A stretch of DNA of 64,000 bases from an uncultured Polaribacter sp. (GTDB lineage Bacteria > Bacteroidota > Bacteroidia > Flavobacteriales > Flavobacteriaceae). Position numbers and translations under genes: made by a program. This document shows positions 27,086-36,087 of this stretch, piece by piece. The notes beneath the pieces were generated by a model. That model did not search any database. It was not told where the DNA came from and saw only the letters and a list, made by a program, of their open reading frames with translations. The DNA lies in assembly GCF_947495205.1 (NCBI RefSeq), contig NZ_CANLXV010000013.1, positions 1-64,000 on the forward strand, given 5' to 3'. Each line of letters opens with the position of its first letter. Position 1 is the stretch's first letter.

Positions 27086-30034
27086 TTACTTTTTAATTTT
27101 CTTTCCTATAACAAAATACATTCTTGTATTTTCTGGCACATCACCATCACTATTACCTGCCATAATTATGCTTTCTCCTTTTTTGGCAATTCTTTTAAAG
27201 AGCGACATTTTTACACCGCCTAGATTTACATCATCTCCAGTATCTTTATAATCTTTGGTTAAAAACACAGGTCTTTCTACTCTATCATCATGCCCAACAT
27301 AAATAATCATATTTGCTCCTGCTATAAATTGCAGTTGGTCTCTTGCCCAGTATTTACCATCAGAATTTGGTACTCTTACATATTCTGAACCTACCAAATA
27401 TTTAGGAATTACAGTATAATTATGTTCCATATCTGTATAGGCTTTTTTACCCCAATGTACATTTTTTCTTAGCGCAGCTTTACCGTTTCCAGTATAACTA
27501 AACTTGGTAAATAAATCACTTTTATTTACTCTTGCAGGGTTGTAAGGCTCAGTTTTTGGAGTGTGAATTGGCAATGGCTCTTCATTATCAAAATTAACCT
27601 CATATACTTGTGGCATATCTTTTAACAAACCATTTTTAATAGCTACAGCTTGCGACGTAATTGTTATTGTAGCCGGTTTTAAACCTTTGGTTGTTGCTGT
27701 AATTGTAACATCTCCTGCTTGTAACATGGCACGAATTGCAACTCGATTGATACCTGCTTCTGCATCTAAAAATAAGTTGTTAGTGGTATTTGGTTTCCCT
27801 CCATTGTAACCACCTCTCCAAATTCCAGGACCTGTAATTGTAAAATCTACTTTATTTCTGCCTAGAGGATGTCTATTTCCTTCTTTATCAACAATTTCAA
27901 AATCTATTAAAGCAATATCAGAACCATCTGCCATCCAACCTTTTGGACCAACTTTAGAAGTTAATTTAATAGCTACAGGTTCTCCCACTGTTTTTTTAGT
28001 TTGAGAAACCAACAATTTATCATTTAAATAACCTTCTACTTTTAATTCTCCTTCTTCAAAATTAACTTTTGGAAATTTAAACAAATAACCATTGTCTGCT
28101 TTTTCATCTGTACCAATTAATTTATTATTAATGTAAAGTTTTACTTTGGTACAATTAGATACAACGTACATTGTTTTTTGAGTACCTTTTTCATAATTCC
28201 AATGCCCAATTGCATGAATTTGCGCTTCTGGTCTCCACATTGCTTTTGTAGCATAAAAAGCCTCTTTTTTTAATCTTACAGCATCAACCTCTCCACTTGC
28301 TCTAGTAACTTCTGTAGGATTTCTACCTCCATGAGTTCCATCTGAGAACACCCAATTGGCACCTCCACTATGGTAGGATTTTTTTCCCATCTTATCCCAC
28401 CAATCTTCTACTTGACGCACCGCAAAAATTTCTGAACCAATTTTATACACATTTCTTGAAATGTTTGGATGTGTCCAAAAATTATCATCTGGTGTGTGTT
28501 TATCCCAAACACGTCTTGCACCTTCGTCTCTTAAATATTCACTTTCTATTAAAGGTAAATGTGCATATTCTCTTTGCCAACCTTCTGTACCAATTTCTAT
28601 TGAAATGTATGCTTCAGAATCATTCTTTACATCTGCTCTTCTGTTACCCATTAACCTTTTTCCTTGCGGATCAAAAGTATTTATAATCTTTAAAATTTCT
28701 TCGTAATGTGCAGATGTTTCTGCCCAATTACCACCTTCCCAAATAAATATTGATGGGTGATTTCTATAATAAACAATCATATCTCTAAAGGCAGCAATTC
28801 TAATATCCCATGTTTCACCTTCATCTTGAGACTCTCCACTAACACCTGGCATTAAGGTTACAAAACCATATTTATCGCCCATTGCAATTTCTGCGGGTGA
28901 ACCTGCACAATGGCCCCAACGTATAAAGTTACCTCCTGCTTCATCCATTAATTGGTAAGTATAATCTTTTAACCAATCTGGTTGTGCTGCTCCTAAACCT
29001 GCCCAACCTGCAGTTGGTTTTTGGCCCCAACCGTGTAATTTGGCATGCTCTCCATTGTTATGAAAACCTGAATCTTTATTAAATTCAAAAGTTCTAATTC
29101 CTAATGGCGTTGTATAACTGTCTAACTCTTTCTGCCCTTCTTTTAAAGTAGTAACTACTTTGTACATATAGGGTTTACGTGTATACCATAAATTGGGTTT
29201 AGATACCTTGTTTTTTGTAGAAAAGGTAATTGTTTCTCCAGCTTTTAAAATGGCTGTCTCTTTTTCGCAGCTAACTTCCTTACCATTCGCATCAATTATT
29301 TTGGCTTCAAAAGTTATTTTTTTGTTTTCTTTTGATTGATTTACTGTTTCTGCAGATATGTGAACGTCTGCTCTCTTTTTTGATATATTTTCTGCATGCA
29401 CGTATGTACCTACTGTCTTTAAATTGTCATACAAAGGCAAGGTAATATGTACAGGATTCATAATGTGTAAAAATACATTTCTGTAAATTCCACCATGATT
29501 TGGATGCCAGTGTTCATGGTGCCAAACTAATGGGAAATTTTCTCTAAAATGTTCTCCTCTATCATTATTTACTTTTACGGCAATAATATTTTCTTCACCA
29601 TTAAACTTTAAATGTTTAGAAATATCATATCCAAAAGGAATAAAACCTGTTTTATTTGTTCCTAAATACGCTCCATTAATGTACACATCTGCAATTTGAC
29701 GAACTGATTCAAACTCTATGTAAATCTTTTTACCTGAATCTGATTTTGGCAATTTAAAATGTTTTCTGTACCAAACTGTTCCTCTAAATTGATTTTTCTC
29801 ACCAATATGTTTTCCAATACTTAAATCGTCAAAAGTGTCTGTATCATTAAACGTATGAGGTGTACTTACTGTAGACCATTTCGAATCATCATAAGCTACC
29901 AATTGCGCATTTGTTGGGTTTGCTTTGGTAAATTTCCAATCTGGATTAAAGTTGTATTTTACTCTACTTTCTTGCGCATTTACTTGAAATACAGTACACA
30001 AAAAAAACAGGGTTAGTAGTGCTTTTTTTATCAT
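27086..30034 (-). CDS. GH2 glycoside hydrolase with altered acid/base position
   Basis: This is a 982-residue exported GH2 protein (signal MIKKALLTLFFLCTVFQVNA). It has a sugar-binding jelly roll (about 25-195, WYRKHFKLP, IADVYINGAYLGTNKTGFIPFGYDIS), an Ig-like domain (about 200-312), a TIM barrel (about 315-600) and C-terminal Ig-like domains (TVGEPVAIKLTSKVGPKGWMADGSDIALIDFEIVD). The nucleophile candidate is E499 in IESEY. The motif normally reading WSxGNE is here IWEGGNW (431-437), so the usual acid/base glutamate is replaced by W437; E433 or E439 might serve. GH2 enzymes in ulvan loci are usually called beta-galactosidase- or glucuronidase-like. The true substrate is open. It is transcribed alone from the distant box at 30123-30167. 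Confidence 0.85.
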   Translation of the reverse strand: MIKKALLTLFFLCTVFQVNAQESRVKYNFNPDWKFTKANPTNAQLVAYDDSKWSTVSTPHTFNDTDTFDDLSIGKHIGEKNQFRGTVWYRKHFKLPKSDSGKKIYIEFESVRQIADVYINGAYLGTNKTGFIPFGYDISKHLKFNGEENIIAVKVNNDRGEHFRENFPLVWHHEHWHPNHGGIYRNVFLHIMNPVHITLPLYDNLKTVGTYVHAENISKKRADVHISAETVNQSKENKKITFEAKIIDANGKEVSCEKETAILKAGETITFSTKNKVSKPNLWYTRKPYMYKVVTTLKEGQKELDSYTTPLGIRTFEFNKDSGFHNNGEHAKLHGWGQKPTAGWAGLGAAQPDWLKDYTYQLMDEAGGNFIRWGHCAGSPAEIAMGDKYGFVTLMPGVSGESQDEGETWDIRIAAFRDMIVYYRNHPSIFIWEGGNWAETSAHYEEILKIINTFDPQGKRLMGNRRADVKNDSEAYISIEIGTEGWQREYAHLPLIESEYLRDEGARRVWDKHTPDDNFWTHPNISRNVYKIGSEIFAVRQVEDWWDKMGKKSYHSGGANWVFSDGTHGGRNPTEVTRASGEVDAVRLKKEAFYATKAMWRPEAQIHAIGHWNYEKGTQKTMYVVSNCTKVKLYINNKLIGTDEKADNGYLFKFPKVNFEEGELKVEGYLNDKLLVSQTKKTVGEPVAIKLTSKVGPKGWMADGSDIALIDFEIVDKEGNRHPLGRNKVDFTITGPGIWRGGYNGGKPNTTNNLFLDAEAGINRVAIRAMLQAGDVTITATTKGLKPATITITSQAVAIKNGLLKDMPQVYEVNFDNEEPLPIHTPKTEPYNPARVNKSDLFTKFSYTGNGKAALRKNVHWGKKAYTDMEHNYTVIPKYLVGSEYVRVPNSDGKYWARDQLQFIAGANMIIYVGHDDRVERPVFLTKDYKDTGDDVNLGGVKMSLFKRIAKKGESIIMAGNSDGDVPENTRMYFVIGKKIKK

Positions 30035-30122
30035 TTTTAATATTACTTTATAACTTGTTATTTTTATATTTATTGGGTATACAAAAGTAAACTAAGCAAG
30101 CTTATGTTTATTTTATAATTTA

Positions 30123-30167
30123 CAAACATAAGATTATTAATTGCAATAGATATCCTGTAGTCTCAGG
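30123..30167 (-). promoter_or_regulatory. Locus promoter box upstream of GH2
   Basis: CCTGAG (plus 30162-30167) and CAGGAT (30152-30157) on the minus strand, then two bases, 19 bases and a perfect TATGTTTG -7 element (30123-30130). The leader to the start at 30034 is long, roughly 80 bases. Confidence 0.82.
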
Positions 30168-30182
30168 TTTTATAATTAATAA

Positions 30183-30222
30183 AAAACACCAACTTGAATA
30201 TTCTAATTGATGTTTTTTTAAA
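30183..30222 (-). terminator. Terminator after long PL28 protein gene
   Basis: On the minus strand ACATCAA pairs with TTGGTGT (one G:T pair) across a partly paired interior, followed by a T run. It lies about 20 bases past the stop at 30242. Confidence 0.65.
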
Positions 30223-30241
30223 GGTGTATCAAATTATGTAC

Positions 30242-32779
30242 TTACTCTATAATAATTTTTTGATTTAATTTTCCGTTTTCGGTTTCTAGTTGAATTAGAT
30301 AAACACCTTTTGACAAAACAGGTAAAGCAATGTTTTGAAAACTGTTGATGACTTTAAAGTCAGCTGCAGTTATTTGTTTTCCCAAAATATTGTATAATGT
30401 AAAACGTACTTGCCCTTGTTGTAAACCTGTAATTTTTAGATTAGAATTAGTTGTTTTGTAAACATTAACACTATTTAAAAAATTAGCATTTACACTTAAA
30501 ACAGCTTTATTTTTTGTGTGTAAGAAAAAACGACCCTCTGTAGATTGCTCTTTTATTGTTGTAGTATATGTAGCATTAGCCTTATCTAATCTATTAAAAG
30601 TATTATTTGCTCTATCTTCTAAAAACACTTTAAAACCTGTTGGCAAGTTTAAACTATTTGCAGCAAAAGTAATTTCTGAATTTGCATTAGCAGTAACACC
30701 TACAGGAATTACCATATTATCATAATCTTGATTTGGCAGTGATTGAATTGCTAGTTTTTTTTCAAAATTGCCAGCTACTAAACCTGTGTAAATTTCTAAG
30801 TTTGAAGTAGAGCCGCTAAATAAAGAACTATCATAACCATTATCAAAAGAAGTGGTTACACCGTTTATATATTTAATAGAAGATATTCTTTTTAAAGCAT
30901 TACTTTCTATTGATAAATCGATTTGAAACCTATTATTAGATTTATAAAATTGCCCGGATTTTGTATGGGTTTGCATAGCTTCTGTAAAAAGAAAAGATTC
31001 CGTTTGTAAACCTCCAGATTTTGCTTTTACAAAGAACCCTTGTACTGGATGTATTCTATAATTTAAGGAACCTAAGTTATAAGTTTCCCAACCTGCGCCA
31101 CCAGATTTTGCATTGTTCCAAACCCATATTGTTTGCTCTTCTAATACATTTTTATTAATTGCCAATAAATTATTAGTTGCATTTGCTGCTGTATTTACAT
31201 GCAAATAATTTAAATATGGATTCCCTAGCAAGTTGTAACCGTCTCCTGCATCAGAAATATCTTCAGTAATATCTGTTGCATTTAGTTTTGGTCTTAAAAC
31301 AATATCTGGTTCATTAGAATTTGCCTTATTATCAACCTTTATAGCGTAACCTGATTTCGCAAAAGAAACATTGTTGGCATATGCAACATTAGCTGACAAA
31401 TATTCATATTTTAAACCTTTAGAATTGTTACCATTATAAGAAGCTATGGAATAAATGTTTTTTGTAGTATTTATTACAATATTACTGTTTGTAGGTTTTG
31501 CTATTTCATTTTGCCTAGAAGTATTTCCTGAACTTGATATTAAATGCCAATCGTTATTAGAAGGTAATCTCTTTTTAATATAAATACGTTTATTTTCTGT
31601 TTCTGAACCTGTAAAAATAAGTGTTCCTAAATCTTTTGTTGTCGGATTGTTTGAATAGCTAAAAAACAAACCGTCTTGAGATCTATTAAGCACAATGTCT
31701 CCAGAAACTGTTAAATTACTACCTTCTTGAATATTTAATCTCTTAGCACCACCACCACTATTAAGCGTAATGGATTTTGCAGAAGCAGACATATTGGGTG
31801 CAATAGTAACTCCATGATCTATAATTACATTATCTAAATTTGTAGGAATGGTATTACCAACCCAAGTTGTAGTAGTATTCCAATTACCAGATTTAGCAGA
31901 AGTAATTGTTTGGGCTATTGGGGTAAAAGGAACGTCCTCTCTTTCCTCTCTGCTATACGTGGTATTTGCCCATCTAATTTGTGCTCTACCACCTTTAACT
32001 CTATAGGCACCATATCTAATACCAGATTGTGTGCCTTTTTCTGGCTCTGGTATATTCCAATTAAAAACTGTACCTCCAATTATAGCATCTGCATAATGTA
32101 TTTTCTTTGTAACGTCATTAGGATCTTGTCTAAAACCTACTTTAAGCTCTATACTTGTAGCTATATTTTTACCAATATTTTTTAAAAAAATTATAGATCT
32201 ACCGCTAGCACCAGAACCTCCTCTAAAATTAATTTGTTCTCTATATATATTGAATGATATTTGATTGGTACCACTAGCATCATAAACAGGTTTTGCTAAA
32301 TACAAGCATATTGCTGGATCTGGAGACCCTCCACCACCAGTATGCTTTCCTTTGGCTTGCATAATATAAGTTCCATCATCATTAATATTATTGGTTTTAC
32401 CTACTTCTAAAATTCGAACAGTACCTTTAAATTCTGCATAACTTCCAACACCTGTTTTTTGAGATCTAGCTAAAGAACGCTCTATTCTTGGTTGTAAGGT
32501 ATTTGCTGCGTCTTGGTTATTAGAACCATCTGTAATGTTATAAATACCCCAAGTTGTTCCGTTAATTGTGGTTTCTTTATAATTGGCATAACAACTTCTA
32601 TCATCAATAGTACCAACGTTAGCTCGAGGTGATAAATCGTTTGAGGTTCTTGTTGCATTAGCACCATCTGAATTACAAGTTGTGTAGCCACCTGTATCTT
32701 CATCTTGCGCGGTAATTTGGGCACATATAAGCGAAGTAAAAAATAAAAAACTTAAGCTTAAAATCGATTTAATTTTCAT
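30242..32779 (-). CDS. Multidomain T9SS-secreted PL28-type ulvan lyase
   Basis: A signal peptide ([21 protein letters not shown]) is followed by a PL28 domain (about 24-285: [65 protein letters not shown]). Residues about 297-390 ([33 protein letters not shown]) resemble G8-like strand repeats common in T9SS cargo. A long C-terminal module (about 395-845) closely parallels that of the 33088-35277 protein ([68 protein letters not shown]) and ends in a T9SS sorting domain (IIIE). It is the third PL28 copy in the window. No promoter box precedes it, so it probably relies on the operon starting at 35277, although a hairpin at 32828-32852 lies between. Confidence 0.85.
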   Translation of the reverse strand: MKIKSILSLSFLFFTSLICAQITAQDEDTGGYTTCNSDGANATRTSNDLSPRANVGTIDDRSCYANYKETTINGTTWGIYNITDGSNNQDAANTLQPRIERSLARSQKTGVGSYAEFKGTVRILEVGKTNNINDDGTYIMQAKGKHTGGGGSPDPAICLYLAKPVYDASGTNQISFNIYREQINFRGGSGASGRSIIFLKNIGKNIATSIELKVGFRQDPNDVTKKIHYADAIIGGTVFNWNIPEPEKGTQSGIRYGAYRVKGGRAQIRWANTTYSREEREDVPFTPIAQTITSAKSGNWNTTTTWVGNTIPTNLDNVIIDHGVTIAPNMSASAKSITLNSGGGAKRLNIQEGSNLTVSGDIVLNRSQDGLFFSYSNNPTTKDLGTLIFTGSETENKRIYIKKRLPSNNDWHLISSSGNTSRQNEIAKPTNSNIVINTTKNIYSIASYNGNNSKGLKYEYLSANVAYANNVSFAKSGYAIKVDNKANSNEPDIVLRPKLNATDITEDISDAGDGYNLLGNPYLNYLHVNTAANATNNLLAINKNVLEEQTIWVWNNAKSGGAGWETYNLGSLNYRIHPVQGFFVKAKSGGLQTESFLFTEAMQTHTKSGQFYKSNNRFQIDLSIESNALKRISSIKYINGVTTSFDNGYDSSLFSGSTSNLEIYTGLVAGNFEKKLAIQSLPNQDYDNMVIPVGVTANANSEITFAANSLNLPTGFKVFLEDRANNTFNRLDKANATYTTTIKEQSTEGRFFLHTKNKAVLSVNANFLNSVNVYKTTNSNLKITGLQQGQVRFTLYNILGKQITAADFKVINSFQNIALPVLSKGVYLIQLETENGKLNQKIIIE

Positions 32780-32827
32780 AGTAATTAAAGTTGAATCTTT
32801 TTGTATTTCCTTTTTTTATCTAAAAAA

Positions 32828-32852
32828 ACATCAACTTAAAATAAGTTGATGT
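32828..32852 (-). terminator. Hairpin terminator between the 59-residue peptide gene and the long PL28 gene
   Basis: ACATCAACTTA pairs perfectly with TAAGTTGATGT around AAA, with a T run on both strands. It would end or attenuate transcription about 30 bases after the stop at 32881, upstream of the PL28 gene. Confidence 0.82.
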
Positions 32853-32880
32853 TTTTTTGTATTGAAATCTTTTTAAAAGC

Positions 32881-33060
32881 TTAGAAACCTGATCCTAGTG
32901 ATTCTGGACTTTGCGCTTGTGCTTTTTGCGGGTTTAAAATCATATAGGTACCTAATGCTGTTAATGCAGCATATTTACCGTAATTTCCAATTTTTTTTAT
33001 AGCTTCTTTACGCGTAATATCCTTTTCTACTTTTTGCGTTTCTTTTATATTTTTATTCAT
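32881..33060 (-). CDS. 59-residue conserved-looking small protein
   Basis: This short gene runs from ATG at 33058-33060 to TAA at 32881-32883. It begins MNKNIKETQKVEKDITRKEA, a highly charged segment, followed by a short uncharged alpha stretch (YAALTALGTYMILN), then PQKAQAQSPES and an end GSGF. The centre could be a weak membrane segment or a signal-like stretch preceded by a basic region, with an AQAQ-like cleavage site. It sits 27 bases after the stop of the T9SS protein at 33088-35277 and ahead of another T9SS protein. Small proteins of this kind beside T9SS cargo genes are familiar from flavobacterial genomes, but no function is known to me. The normal codon use and intergenic fit support it being real. 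Confidence 0.7.
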   Translation of the reverse strand: MNKNIKETQKVEKDITRKEAIKKIGNYGKYAALTALGTYMILNPQKAQAQSPESLGSGF

Positions 33061-33087
33061 AATATGTTCTGTTTTGTAAGGTTATTA

Positions 33088-35277
33088 TTATTCTAAAACT
33101 ATTTTCTTATTAAGATTACCAGTTTCTGTTTCTAACTGAACAACATATAATCCTTTTGCTAGTCTAGGTAATTTAATTTCATTAATGTTTTCACCAATAA
33201 AATTAGATCGCATTACCTCTTTCCCTAACACATTATATAGTTTTACACTAACCGCTCCTTTTTGTAAACCTACAATTCTTAAGGTAGAAGCGTTAGAAGT
33301 ATAAATACCTACACTACTTAATAATTCTGAATCTAAACTTAATACCGCTTTATTAGAAACATGTAAAAAGAAACGACCGTCTGTAGTTTGTGATTTAACA
33401 GTTGTTGTGTATTTAGAATCAGTTTCATCTAATCTATTAAAAGTATTATTAGATCTATCTTCCAAAAAGACTTTGTAACCAGCTGCTACATTTAATGCGT
33501 TTGCTGTAAAAGTAATTTCTGCATCAGTAGTGGCAGTTACTCCTACAGGAATCACCATATTTTCTAACCCATCATTTGGTAATGCTTGTCTTAAAAAAGA
33601 AACCCCTTTATTATCTGATACTAATTGAGTGTAAATATTTAAACTAGATGCCTCTACTCCTGAAAATGTTCCCACATCAAAACTTGGATCTAAGCCTGTT
33701 GTTTTATTCTCTAAAAAGTTAATTGCTGTTGTTGCAATTTTTTCTCCTTCTGCTACAAATAATTCAATTGATGCCGTTGGATTTTTAAAAAATGTTACAT
33801 TATTTCTATCGCTTAGCATGGCTTTAGTAATTGTAAAGTTGTCTGCTGTAGAGTTTGCGGCATTTACAAAAAATCCTTGTGCAGGATGAATATAATCTGT
33901 ACCCGATAATGCTTCATAACCTGCACCACCAACTTTATCATTATTCCAAACGTATACTGCTTGATGACTCATTGTTAAATTAGCGGAATTTGCAGAAACC
34001 AAATCACTTGCTAAAATGTAAGCAGTATATGGATTACCTACTAAATTCCATCTATTTTCAGTTGCAGCTCCCATATTACCAACACTAATAGTACCTATAA
34101 AATCATCTGTTTTTAAAGTACCTGGAAACCTTACCTGACCTGTGGTTGGAGACTTTCTTTTGACAGCATAACCTTGACCTGTTGTAAAAGTTTTTGCAGT
34201 GTTATCTGTACTTTGCAAATAAGACCAATCTCCATCTGCATCTACAGTATTATCATAAGTACCAATACCCACATTAGTAGCAACTACTTGACCTGCATCA
34301 TCTATATTATAAGTAGTAATCCAATCTGTTCCACTAGCAGAAATATACTCCAATCCCTCTGTTGGACTAGAAAGTAAATGCCAGTTTGTATCATTAATAT
34401 TAAATCTAGGACTTACTTCTCCAAAAGATTTACCTGAAACAATTAAAGAACTACCAGAAGAAATGGTTAAAACTGCGTCTGGCTCTACTACTAAATTATT
34501 AGCAACACCACCTGTTAAGGTTCCTGGTAATTCAGGATCGTTTGGCTGATCATCTGGAATATATACATTATCTGTTACTGTTGGTACAGTACCTTTACTC
34601 CAATTACCAGCATCTGTCCATCTCTTAACATTTGTACCTCCTGTACCTAACCAATAATTTGTATTAGGATTTGCAGTTTGTAATTCGAAGAAAAACTCAC
34701 CACGATTATCTCCATTTATACCTGCATTTTGATTAAAATTAGTACCACCACTATCTGTAATTAATGTACCTACATAAACAGTGCCTGCGGCTGTTAGCGC
34801 AGTAGAAATTAAACGATACGTATTATTTGCTTTTTTTTGAATTATAAATCCTCTTTCATTCTCATCTGAATTAGCTGCTGCTGTACCTCTTAATCTAGCT
34901 CTAGTACCACCAGTGGCTGTAGTATTACTAAATTCAATAAAATTAGTAGTATTAACTGTAGATTGAAAGTAATATTCAGCATACTGGTCACCATTAAATT
35001 CAAATGAATCACCAGATCTAATGACACGCCATTCTTGACTTAAAACATTTTGGGTTGTTCCAGGGACGGTTGTTGCGCCTAAAGGCGTTAAACGCATAAC
35101 TTTTCCATTATCATTATTTTCATTTCCACTTACAACGTTGGAAAGATAGAGACTAGAACCACTTCGTTCATTTCTAATTCTATACGTTCCCTCTCCTAAA
35201 AACTGTTGAGCTGTAGCTTGTAAAACGGTTAAGCTAAAAAATAAAAAGGCGTACCTTTTCAAAGTAATTTTTTTCAT
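33088..35277 (-). CDS. T9SS-secreted adhesin-like protein with N-terminal trefoil-like domain
   Basis: A signal peptide (MKKITLKRYAFLFFSLTVLQATAQ) precedes a possible carbohydrate-binding, trefoil-like domain (about 27-205: GTYRIRNERSGSSLYLSNV, SQEWRVIRSGDSFEFNGDQ, NTYRLIS). G8-like strands (about 208-285: WLGTGGTNVKRWTDAGNWSKGTVPTVTDNVYIPDD) come next. Then follows the C-terminal module shared with the long PL28 protein ([69 protein letters not shown]), ending in a T9SS sorting domain (IVLE). No catalytic signature is visible. It looks like a binding or structural partner in which the lyase domain of its neighbour is replaced by a binding domain. It has its own promoter box and is followed by the 59-residue peptide. 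Confidence 0.7.
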   Translation of the reverse strand: MKKITLKRYAFLFFSLTVLQATAQQFLGEGTYRIRNERSGSSLYLSNVVSGNENNDNGKVMRLTPLGATTVPGTTQNVLSQEWRVIRSGDSFEFNGDQYAEYYFQSTVNTTNFIEFSNTTATGGTRARLRGTAAANSDENERGFIIQKKANNTYRLISTALTAAGTVYVGTLITDSGGTNFNQNAGINGDNRGEFFFELQTANPNTNYWLGTGGTNVKRWTDAGNWSKGTVPTVTDNVYIPDDQPNDPELPGTLTGGVANNLVVEPDAVLTISSGSSLIVSGKSFGEVSPRFNINDTNWHLLSSPTEGLEYISASGTDWITTYNIDDAGQVVATNVGIGTYDNTVDADGDWSYLQSTDNTAKTFTTGQGYAVKRKSPTTGQVRFPGTLKTDDFIGTISVGNMGAATENRWNLVGNPYTAYILASDLVSANSANLTMSHQAVYVWNNDKVGGAGYEALSGTDYIHPAQGFFVNAANSTADNFTITKAMLSDRNNVTFFKNPTASIELFVAEGEKIATTAINFLENKTTGLDPSFDVGTFSGVEASSLNIYTQLVSDNKGVSFLRQALPNDGLENMVIPVGVTATTDAEITFTANALNVAAGYKVFLEDRSNNTFNRLDETDSKYTTTVKSQTTDGRFFLHVSNKAVLSLDSELLSSVGIYTSNASTLRIVGLQKGAVSVKLYNVLGKEVMRSNFIGENINEIKLPRLAKGLYVVQLETETGNLNKKIVLE

Positions 35278-35352
35278 AATTGTTCTGAGTTTTAACTAAA
35301 AATCATTAGAGGCTTGGGTTGATTATCAGTTTTGTTTAATTGAAAATTTAGA

Positions 35353-35397
35353 CAATTTTAACCGTTATTTACAAAATCAGTATCCTGTACTGTTATG
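35353..35397 (-). promoter_or_regulatory. Locus promoter box upstream of the T9SS adhesin-like gene
   Basis: CATAAC (plus 35392-35397) and CAGGAT (35382-35387) on the minus strand, then two bases, 19 bases and TAAAATTG (35353-35360), one base off TANNTTTG. The start codon is at 35277. Confidence 0.8.
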
Positions 35398-36014
35398 GCT
35401 TAATGGATAATAATATAAACTTTTTAGTTAATTTTGAATAGTTTTTCAAATTCATATATTCAAAATTAACCTTAAAATATACTAAATATACTTTAAAAGT
35501 TTAAGTGAGAAAAAACTCTTTTTACCAATAAACTCGGGCGTTTAAAAGTTTGTTTAATTATTTTAAACTAATAAAACTAATTTATCTTTTATAGAAGCTA
35601 GGATAAATAAATCCTCTTTTTTTTCAGTTGGAAGGTTCCCAAAAAAATTAGCACTTTTTTAATTATTTTAGTTTTAAACTGACTTGTGCATTCATCAATT
35701 TTGCTTTTGAAGTCTTTTTTAAAGGATGTAGAATAGCTCTGTTCACTAATTTTATTTGGTACTAAGTTTACTTACGAAATACTTATTTTTGTATTGTTCG
35801 TTTCTTTAGCAACTCCATCGGCACCAAAAAAAGCTGGTGTTAATTTTTTTTTTTGAACTTTTTGTAAAAGTTACCTCTAACCAACAATTGAGAAGTGGAT
35901 TCTTCTTACTAATTTCATTAGCACCCTTCTCTTAAAAATTTGAAACAACACTATAACAATTTCTAAGTTTGCTTTAAATTTTTTACTTCTTTTTGTGATG
36001 TTTAGGCATAAAAA
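35398..36014. other. Gene-free spacer surrounding the DUF5060 remnant
   Basis: Apart from the remnant at 35690-35935 this region holds no intact reading frame, no further promoter box and only AT-rich sequence. It is the longest gap inside the locus and looks like a site of gene loss. Confidence 0.5.
35690..35935 (-). pseudogene. Remnant of a DUF5060-type glycosidase gene
   Basis: Minus-strand translation from about 35930 gives GANEISKKNPLLNCWLEVTF, then after a shift near an A run LTPAFFGADGVAKETNN, a stop, and VNLVPNKISEQSYSTSFKKDF. This matches the order of features in DUF5060 domains (NPF-like start, LxVTFT, PxFFxADG, FxPxxxGxWxYxxSF), which head DUF4038-type glycoside hydrolases. At least one frameshift and one stop are present, and no catalytic domain remains downstream. 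The rest of the spacer 35400-36015 shows nothing else recognisable. The family match is from memory of the motif, so it is moderate. Confidence 0.5.
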
Positions 36015-36066
36015 AACACCATGAATAAAATAAGACGTATTTGTCTTAAATTTTTATTCATGGTGT
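36015..36066 (-). terminator. Long stem-loop terminator after second BNR lyase gene
   Basis: ACACCATGAATAAAA (36015-36029) pairs with TTTTATTCATGGTGT (36052-36066); the loop holds a second small hairpin (AAGAC with GTCTT). On the minus strand a T run follows. It lies about 20 bases past the stop at 36088. Confidence 0.85.
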
Positions 36067-36087
36067 ACTATTTTAAGTATACGTATT

